DNA of 10,648 bases from CAZXCQ01 sp964639275 (GTDB taxonomy: Bacteria > Desulfobacterota > DSM-4660 > Desulfatiglandales > Desulfatiglandaceae): the NCBI GenBank assembly GCA_964639275.1, contig CAZXCQ010000213.1, positions 1 through 10,648 on the forward strand, written 5' to 3'. The stretch's first letter is position 1; the number at the start of each line of letters is the position of its first letter. This document shows, in pieces, positions 6,111 through 10,648 of this stretch. A model generated the notes under the pieces. That model had not been told where the DNA came from. It saw nothing but the letters and a program-made list of their open reading frames with translations, and ran no database searches. The position numbers were made by a program, and so were the translations under genes.

Positions 6111-7078
6111 GGCTCTCACGAGAAAGGATCCTCGCCGAGGCTGAATCGACTGGTTTTCGGCCTGAAGTTTTCGAAAAGGTTGCTCATCTATTTTCCTTAC
6201 TTCAAAGTATCTGGAGACATCCTTTTCTCAAGAACCGACTTGTGCTTAAAGGCGGCACAGCGTTGAACCTGTTCATCTTCGACCTTCCCAGGCTCTCCGT
6301 GGACATAGATTTGAATTATGTGGGATCACTTGAAAAGGAAACCATGCTGAAGGAAAGGTCGAAGATTGATGATGCAATCAAAGCAGCCTGCCAACGTGAG
6401 GGATTGATGGTGCGCCAGTCTCCGACGGAGCATGCAGGCGGTAAGTGGTTGCTCAGATATGAAAGCGCTTTTGGACAGGGCGGCAACTTGACCATTGATG
6501 TCAACTTCATGTTTCGTATCCCCTTGTGGCCGGTAACCCTGTGGGATTCGCGTACCGTGGGGTCTTACAAGGCGGAGCGGGTGCCCCTGCTTGACGTTCA
6601 TGAGATAGCTGCAGGCAAGCTATGCGCCTTGCTTTCAAGGCAAACCGGTAGAGACCTCTTTGATGCGCATCAATTGCTCACGCAGAAGATCATCGAACGG
6701 GATCGCCTTCGCCTTGCTTTTGTGGTTTTCGGTGCCATGAACCGGAAGGACTGGCGTACTGTCTCAGAAAAGGACATCGGTTATAGCGCAAACGAACTCA
6801 TGAATGAACTTATGCCTGTTCTTCGTTCTCATGAAATAAATGATGATTCCGATCGTGAAGCATGGGCTTTCCGTCTGGTCGATGAATGCCGCAAAGCCGT
6901 TTCCCTCGTCTTGCCATTCACAGAAGGGGAGCGTAAATTTCTTGACCGCATCCTGGACCATGGGGAGATTAATCCCTCATTGATAACCAGGGATGAAGAT
7001 ATGGCGGATAAATTACGAAATCATCCTGGCTTGAAATGGAAGGCCTTGAATGTAAGGGAATTTAAGGGAAAAGGGTAG
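6107..7078 (+). CDS. abiEii: AbiEii-family nucleotidyltransferase toxin (type IV TA system)
   Basis: A polymerase-beta-like nucleotidyltransferase of 323 residues that blocks growth when not countered by AbiEi; relatives such as MenT modify tRNA with nucleotides. Key motifs are KGGTALN (48-54), the metal-binding SVDIDLN with D66 and D68, a third acidic position IDVNF (D131), and EIAAGKLCALLSRQTGRDLFD with K171, R182, D183 and D186. All expected catalytic residues are present. I choose TTG 6107 because GGAGGAG lies 5-6 bp upstream, it forms a TTGA overlap with the abiEi stop, and it gives RLSRERILAEAESTGF at the N-terminus, as in relatives. ATG 6092 and GTG 6053 are in-frame alternatives without a good ribosome site. 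Reads as intact. Confidence 0.9.
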   Translation: MRLSRERILAEAESTGFRPEVFEKVAHLFSLLQSIWRHPFLKNRLVLKGGTALNLFIFDLPRLSVDIDLNYVGSLEKETMLKERSKIDDAIKAACQREGLMVRQSPTEHAGGKWLLRYESAFGQGGNLTIDVNFMFRIPLWPVTLWDSRTVGSYKAERVPLLDVHEIAAGKLCALLSRQTGRDLFDAHQLLTQKIIERDRLRLAFVVFGAMNRKDWRTVSEKDIGYSANELMNELMPVLRSHEINDDSDREAWAFRLVDECRKAVSLVLPFTEGERKFLDRILDHGEINPSLITRDEDMADKLRNHPGLKWKALNVREFKGKG

Positions 7079-7119
7079 GGCAAATCAAATCCAATGGCTT
7101 TTTAAACCATACCGAGGCG

Positions 7120-7268
7120 TCATAGTCCTGCCATTTGTTGTTCCAATTCCTTTTCATATCTCTCCATTTCCAACAGCGTAATTCTCAAACAGCCCTGGAT
7201 CTTGGTGCGCTTTAGATTGCCTTCTTCAATAAGACGGTGGACGGTCCTCACTGAAATCGGAAAATATT
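7120..7268 (-). pseudogene. HTH_17 excisionase-like gene, 3' part
   Basis: This encodes the C-terminal 49 residues of a small DNA-binding protein: EYFPISVRTVHRLIEEGNL followed by KRTKIQGCLRITLLEMERYE. The ISVRTVHRLIEEG stretch is the recognition-helix region of HTH_17 (excisionase-family) proteins. The gene starts on the far side of the insertion, at 9259. Joining across one copy of AAAATATT (7261-7268 equals 9167-9174) gives an uninterrupted frame. The longer open frame that continues to 7533 runs into element sequence and is not a real gene. Confidence 0.85.
7261..7268. repeat. Left 8-bp target-site duplication
   Basis: AAAATATT directly outside the GGACC end at 7269. It is identical to 9167-9174, directly outside the right end of the insertion. 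A third, related octamer, AAAAATTT (7459-7466), separates the two tandem elements. Confidence 0.85.
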
Positions 7269-7458
7269 GGACCTGTGCGGTTAGATCTGAAATATCGGCA
7301 TTGGACCGAAGAAATCCTCTTTGTGTGTTAAACTCCTTGGTTCTGAAACATGAAACGTGATGAGTGAAGACCAATTCACGTTTCACGTGTTTGACCGGAC
7401 GACTAATGTGCTCAAATCCAGCTATTCCTAGAATGCGATAAACTAGCCACACAAGTCC
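7269..7458. mobile_element. 190-bp MITE-like element
   Basis: The left end GGACCTGTGCGGTTAGAT and the inverted right end GGACTTGTGTGGCTAGTT match at 14 of 18 positions, and the left end is identical over 15 bases to the ends of the neighbouring IS. There is no coding capacity. Inside is a 10-bp perfect hairpin, TGAAACGTGA (7351-7360) with TCACGTTTCA (7376-7385). Flanking octamers are AAAATATT (left) and AAAAATTT (right), differing at two central positions. It was presumably moved by the transposase of the IS next to it. Confidence 0.72.
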
Positions 7459-7466
7459 AAAAATTT

Positions 7467-7487
7467 GGACCTGTGCGGTTAGTATTT
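7467..7487 (+). repeat. IS left terminal inverted repeat
   Basis: It matches the complement of 9146-9166 at 20 of 21 positions. It also matches the MITE left end at 7269-7284. Confidence 0.85.
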
Positions 7488-7495
7488 TCATGATT

Positions 7496-9009
7496 TCAAG
7501 CAGCGAGTTTGAAGGCAATGGTTCTTTGTTCAAACCATTTCGAACTCTCCTCGTTTCTTTTCAGGGCTGTAATGGCTGCCAGGGCTGACGATCCCTCTGG
7601 TGACCAGGACATCCCGTTGTGTTTCTGGCGTTGAGAGACGACCAGATCATTCATCTTTTCCCCGATGCTGCTTGAATTGCGCAGCCCCAGTCTTTTTCTC
7701 AAAGCGTAGCATGGAATATAGGGGTGATTTCTTTCAAGATATCCTATTAGTTTCTCCATGTGTCCTATGTTCTTGATTTTATGGGGCTCCACCGCCTTAA
7801 GCACATCTATTGCCCGTTGCGTGAGCCCGTTCCACAGCAGCGGCATGATATCCCTGAGGACCTGGTTGCGGATGTGTCGTCCCTTAAGAGCCAAGCTCAA
7901 CTGCTCCTTGCATTTCTTGGCCAGATGATACCAATCAAGAATCATCCCGAAATTGGATTTGCAGGCAAACATCTTCACGATGGTATCGATTAAGCTTTTG
8001 TGACCATCCATGAAGAACTGAAACCGCCAGAGTTTCAGACCGTTGCTCAACAAAAACGCTGTAAGAATAGTCAAGGCGGTCTTGAGCCCCAGAGCAGTCA
8101 GCGTATATTTCTTGCCGATGGACTCGACGTGGATGACCGTATTGTGTACATACTTTCTCTTAGGTTCATCCTTACGCCCGCCCTTCACTCGTCTGTCTTC
8201 TTGCCTTTTGGGTGTTACGTCGTCGATACTTACCTTTGTTGTATGTTGTAGTGATTCATAGCCCACGGGATTGGCCAGTATCTCAGAGACAGCTACATCT
8301 TCAGGCAATGACATCTTAGTCAATTGTTCCATTACCTGTTCGGTTGGCGCCATCACCGGGGTGGTCCCTTCGTCGATTTGCTCCGACCCTTTGTATTCTC
8401 CCTGCTCTGTAAATGAATGTCGGATTAGAATTCGTTTGGATTTCTCCCTTACAAAATCTATCAGTTCTGATCCTTCTCTTTCAGTAGCCTCCTGTAATGT
8501 ACGGTGTGGTGTTCCACCTTGCTCTTGGTGTCGGATTCGATTGATCAGTGTCGCTGTCTTTCGGAACGACTCCTCGGTGTCGCCATAAATCATAGCGATT
8601 TCTTTGAACCCACTTGTCCTGTAAAACTCCTTGCCTTTCAATTTCCCGAACACGTCTCGGGCGGTATTATATCCCCTCTCATCACCCATACTGACACTAT
8701 GGGTCAAAAAATCAAAGCGGCCGATTTCCCCATCCACACGATAGGGATGCGGATTCGTAACTATCGCTTTTGGCGGCCCCTTTTCATGTGCTTTTTTTTT
8801 GAGATGTCCGATAAATGCTTGGATACGGCCTCACGAATTGTCGGATAAGCTGTAAGCAGAACGGACTTCTCAACATTGTCGATGCTGATCGCGTCTTTTT
8901 CGTCGATTGTCATTGAGAAGTCCCCCTCCCCATCCTTTTCAACACCACCTGCCTCAGCATCATCGCATTCGACTAGTTCAACCTTAACCCTGATCTTGTA
9001 TTTGCCCAT
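7496..9009 (-). CDS. Transposase read through a -1 frameshift (about 504 residues)
   Basis: The first frame (9009 to 8761, 82 codons) begins MGKYKIRVKVELVECDD behind a GGGAGGG site. At A9 (8792-8800) it reads S-K-K-K, then would end nine codons later. A -1 shift gives AHEKGPPKAIVTNPHPYRVDG and joins the second frame to 7496 with no gap. Candidate acidic residues in the fused protein are D263 (SIDDVTP), D335 (FFMDGHKS), D359 (ILDWYHL) and E451 (SSSIGEKMND). The order D, D, WYH, E resembles ISKra4/ISLre2-type transposases. The C-terminus (KHNGMSWSPEGSSALAAI) is distinctive. If no frameshift occurs, only a 73-82 residue N-terminal protein is made, which could act as a regulator. Confidence 0.82.
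8791..8800 (-). promoter_or_regulatory. A9G slippery site for programmed -1 frameshifting
   Basis: On the minus strand nine A residues are followed by G, and in the zero frame this reads TCA AAA AAA AAG, which contains the canonical heptamer A_AAA_AAG in the correct phase. The frame that continues the transposase is exactly -1. Transcriptional slippage on the A9 run is an alternative mechanism. Confidence 0.78.
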
Positions 9010-9145
9010 TTGGTAGACCCTCCCGTCTCAGGAGACTAAAATTATCCACCAAATCATGGCATTAATAACGCTCGGAGTCCAGCGGTTTCTTCTGCCTCTA
9101 TTGGCCCTCACTCCAATAACCTTTAACTTGTTGTTAAAACAGACT

Positions 9146-9166
9146 AAATATTAACCGCACAGGTCC
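9146..9166 (-). repeat. IS right terminal inverted repeat
   Basis: The complement of 7467-7487 with one mismatch. It is followed directly by the duplicated target AAAATATT (9167-9174). Confidence 0.85.
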
Positions 9167-9259
9167 AAAATATTCTGCCACCTCCTTGACGTCCCGTATG
9201 GCTCCAGGAAGTGGGTCCCATCCATTGGCTGTTGTTTCCATTCCCAACCACCAACGCAT
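9167..9259 (-). pseudogene. HTH_17 excisionase-like gene, 5' part
   Basis: ATG 9259 follows AGAGG by 5 bp and reads MRWWLGMETTANGWDPLP then GAIRDVKEVAEYF up to the insertion. A second in-frame ATG at 9241 is an alternative start. Joined to 7120-7268 the gene is 234 bp and encodes 77 residues, with DVKEVAEYFPISVRTVHRL forming the classic HTH_17 fold. Such proteins serve as recombination directionality factors or small repressors in integrative elements, which fits the integrase remnant at 9708. The gene lies 19 bp downstream of the RHH gene on the same strand, so the two formed an operon. Confidence 0.85.
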
Positions 9260-9278
9260 ACGAACCTCTATTGTCGGC

Positions 9279-9452
9279 TTATTTTATATGCTTCTTTTTT
9301 GGAGGGGGTGGTTCAATGCCGTGGTGGTCCTGAATATAGGTGAGTATCCCATTGGTGATGAAATTGGAAATTGAGCGCCGTTCCTTGGTGGCATACTCCT
9401 CGATAAACTTTTTTATCTCCTTTTCCAGCCTGATATTGACTAAGATTTTCAT
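9279..9452 (-). CDS. Small ribbon-helix-helix DNA-binding protein
   Basis: This frame of 57 codons reads MKILVNIRLEKEIKKFIEEY, then ATKERRSISNFITNGILTYI and a proline/lysine-rich tail (EPPPPKKKHIK). The pattern of an alternating strand (ILVNIRL), helix, turn and SISNFITNGI helix is that of CopG/Arc-type RHH proteins, which act as repressors or antitoxins. An AGAAGG purine stretch precedes the ATG very closely (1-2 bp), so initiation may be weak. It is upstream of and co-directional with the split HTH_17 gene. A palindrome about 80 bp upstream (9532-9545) could be its operator. The gene is intact. Confidence 0.72.
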   Translation of the reverse strand: MKILVNIRLEKEIKKFIEEYATKERRSISNFITNGILTYIQDHHGIEPPPPKKKHIK

Positions 9453-9707
9453 ACCTTCTTTTTAACCAATCTGTAAGAAGATGTAAACAAGACATTGACT
9501 TTTATAAATTGAAGTACTACCGTTACGATAGATACTAGATAGTATATTTATAGCGTCTACCAGACCTAGACCGGGCGTGAAGTAGGTACCTACCCAAACC
9601 ACAGGACGATGAAAACTCCATCACCAAAAAGAGGCTTGAAAGCACCCATGGCCGTGAGGTCTTTGAGAAGATTTCGCCGAAAAAGGGTGTTGACATACTA
9701 TAAATAG
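9453..9707. other. Non-coding region between RHH gene and integrase remnant
   Basis: It holds the upstream region of the RHH gene, a perfect 12-bp palindrome GTAGGTACCTAC (9582-9593), and TATTTATAG (9545-9553) repeated inverted as CTATAAATA (9698-9706). An open stretch without a start (9581-9703, plus) ends THGREVFEKISPKKGVDIL and reads like coding sequence. It may be a gene relic but matches nothing I recognise. Confidence 0.45.
9532..9545. promoter_or_regulatory. Short palindrome, possible RHH operator
   Basis: ATACT-AGAT-AGTAT (9532-9545), in an AT-rich stretch about 80 bp upstream of the RHH start. RHH repressors bind short palindromes near their own promoters. No clear promoter pair was identified, so the role is inferred from position only. 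Confidence 0.35.
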
Positions 9708-10375
9708 CATACAAACAATACAGTCAGTTTTCCAAAAACCCTGAAGCTGAAAAATTCAACCTGCCAGGGATATCGAAGGATTATTAAAAAACACCTTCTT
9801 CCGAAGTTCGGAGGTAAAAAACTGGATGAGATCACCTCCAGGATGATAGGGGATTACGTCTATCTTGGCATGAAGGAAGGGTGGCGGCTTCAACAGCCAG
9901 AAACATCAAGAATTGCCTAAGCTCGATTTTGCAGCATGCCTATAACCCAGATGGCTACATCCCCGTAAATCCGGCCAGAGGCATCCGGATTTCTAAGCCC
10001 GAAGACGAGGTGCCGGCCAGAGAGCCCGATCCATTAGGCTGGGAAGAGAGAGATATCCTGGAAGCAGCTTTTTGGAAACACTCACCAAGGTTTTACCCGT
10101 TGGTAGTTTGCGGATTTAGAACGGGCTTAAGAATTGGAGAATTGATAGCACTGCATTGGCAGGATCTTGATTTCCACAACAAATTGCTATTGGTCCAGAG
10201 AAATGTTGCCTGGGGCAAAATCACAACCCCAAAAAGCCACTCAAGTGAAAGATATGTCAGGATGACTTCCCAATTGATCGAGCTGCTAAAGCGCCACAAA
10301 AAGGCACTAAAAGAGGAGAAGTTAAGAAAGGGATGGGAAGCAGTGCCGGAATGGGTCTTTCGCAACCAGAAATAA
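9708..10375 (+). pseudogene. Tyrosine recombinase (integrase) remnant
   Basis: Two frames of one integrase can be read. The first gives the N-terminal SAM-like domain: STCQGYRRIIKKHLLPKFGG, then KKLDEITSRMIGDYVYLGMKEG. At 9876-9885 the frame shifts by one base (a single extra G would repair it), continuing as AASTARNIKNCLSSILQHAY, NPARGI and the catalytic box I, GFRTGLRIGELIALHW, with the first catalytic Arg. The protein stops after PEWVFRNQK, where the family would still have the H-x-x-R box and the nucleophilic Tyr. No start codon is present. The stop TAA (10373-10375) lies in the T-tract of the tRNA terminator. The enzyme cannot be active. It points toward the 3' end of tRNA-Cys, a typical integration site. 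Confidence 0.85.
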
Positions 10376-10406
10376 AAAAGGGGTTGCCGATATTGGCCAA
10401 CCCCTT
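10373..10406 (-). terminator. Rho-independent terminator of the tRNA operon
   Basis: On the minus strand AAGGGGTTG (complement of 10398-10406), an 11-base loop and CAACCCC (complement of 10380-10386) are followed by TTTTTT. It sits 9 bp after the tRNA-Cys 3' end. Confidence 0.88.
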
Positions 10407-10414
10407 GATATTAT

Positions 10415-10490
10415 TGGAGGCGGCAACCGGATTCGAACCGGTGAATAACGGTTTTGCAGACCGCTGCCTTAGCCTCTTGGCTATGCCGCC
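10415..10490 (-). tRNA. tRNA-Cys (GCA)
   Basis: The acceptor stem GGCGGCA pairs with TGCCGCC over 7 bp, followed by discriminator T and an encoded CCA (76 bases including CCA). The D stem is GCC/GGC, the anticodon loop reads CTGCAAA with anticodon GCA, and the T arm is ACCGG-TTCGAAT-CCGGT. It is the second gene of a tRNA operon. Its 3' end faces the integrase remnant and is the likely historic attachment site. Confidence 0.96.
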
Positions 10491-10502
10491 CTGGATTCTT
10501 GA

Positions 10503-10578
10503 TGGAGCGGGAAACGGGACTTGAACCCGCGACAACCACGTTGGCAACGTGGGGCTCTACCAGCTGAGCTATTCCCGC
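10503..10578 (-). tRNA. tRNA-Gly (GCC)
   Basis: The acceptor stem GCGGGAA pairs with TTCCCGC, with discriminator T and an encoded CCA. The D arm is GCTC-AGCTGGTA-GAGC, the anticodon arm is CCACG-TTGCCAA-CGTGG with anticodon GCC, and the T arm is GCGGG-TTCAAGT-CCCGT. All stems are fully paired. It is first in the operon, 12 bp before tRNA-Cys. Confidence 0.97.
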
Positions 10579-10596
10579 AAGATCGATTTGACGATT

Positions 10597-10624
10597 ATTT
10601 TACATCAGAAAGAGGCTTTGTCAA
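10597..10624 (-). promoter_or_regulatory. Promoter of the tRNA-Gly/tRNA-Cys operon
   Basis: On the minus strand TTGACA (complement of 10619-10624), a 16-bp spacer and TAAAAT (complement of 10597-10602) lie about 19 bp upstream of the tRNA-Gly 5' end, as usual for stable RNA operons. Confidence 0.8.
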
Positions 10625-10648
10625 CAAAAAAACCGACGGATTAACCTC

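Larger units (their letters stand above)
7467..9166 (-). mobile_element. Complete 1,700-bp insertion sequence with frameshifted transposase
   Basis: The inverted ends GGACCTGTGCGGTTA are identical at both termini (7467-7481 and 9152-9166), with similarity extending through nTATTT to 21 bp. The right flank is AAAATATT and the left flank is AAAAATTT, so an 8-bp duplication is indicated. The transposase covers 7496-9009, leaving 29 bp at the left end and about 157 bp at the right. I cannot place it firmly in a named family; ISKra4/ISLre2-type DDE elements are the closest in my memory. Confidence 0.82.

Noticed and set aside
7269..7481. CRISPR-like or tandem repeat array from the repeated GGACCTGTGCGGTTA motif
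   Set aside because: Copies are in opposite orientations at element ends and flanked by 8-bp duplications, so they are terminal inverted repeats.
7269..7533. N-terminal part of the 137-codon minus-strand frame (7120-7533) as part of a real protein
   Set aside because: It runs through the MITE and the IS end; the repeated LTAQVQ peptides are translations of the GGACCTGTGCGGTTA ends. Only the part below 7269 belongs to the HTH_17 gene.

Overview
The window looks like a decaying accessory region of a bacterial chromosome. One end is anchored at a tRNA-Gly/tRNA-Cys operon. Protein families, intergenic repeats and mid-range GC would suit a Desulfobacterota-like (deltaproteobacterial) host, but this is a weak inference. 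The theme is anti-phage defence plus mobile elements. An AbiE-type toxin-antitoxin pair and a WYL regulator look intact, while most surrounding genes are broken by insertions, internal deletions or frameshifts.

Bases 1-3663 (minus strand) hold the remains of a defence-type cluster. A protein with the N-terminus of a DrmD-like SNF2 helicase is fused in frame to what looks like the C-terminus of the same family, so the motor core is missing. It overlaps by ATGA a DUF4062 gene, which is split by a complete IS630-family element (86-1566). The other part of the DUF4062 gene appears to run off the left edge. Upstream lies an ARPP-family gene that also seems to have lost its middle in frame.

Bases 3664-4138 are non-coding and repeat-rich. 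From 4139 on the plus strand comes a WYL-domain regulator, then a 151-bp gap with a well-formed promoter (TTGCAA, 17 bp, TATTAT) and two related inverted repeats, then abiEi and abiEii. abiEii probably starts at a TTG overlapping the abiEi stop.

Bases 7120-9259 hold a nested insertion. A small HTH_17 (excisionase-like) gene is split by a 190-bp MITE-like element and a 1,700-bp insertion sequence, placed in tandem with an 8-bp spacer. Both share the GGACCTGTGCGGTTA end. Removing everything between the outer 8-bp duplications (AAAATATT) restores a continuous 77-codon reading frame. The transposase is encoded in two frames joined at an A9/A_AAA_AAG slippery site. Upstream in the same direction is a short ribbon-helix-helix gene of 57 codons.

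Bases 9708-10375 are a wrecked tyrosine integrase: no start, one frameshift, and a 3' end cut off inside the terminator of the tRNA operon. Its position beside the 3' end of tRNA-Cys suggests the region entered as an integrative element at that tRNA and later lost its integrase. The window ends with tRNA-Cys(GCA), tRNA-Gly(GCC) and their promoter.
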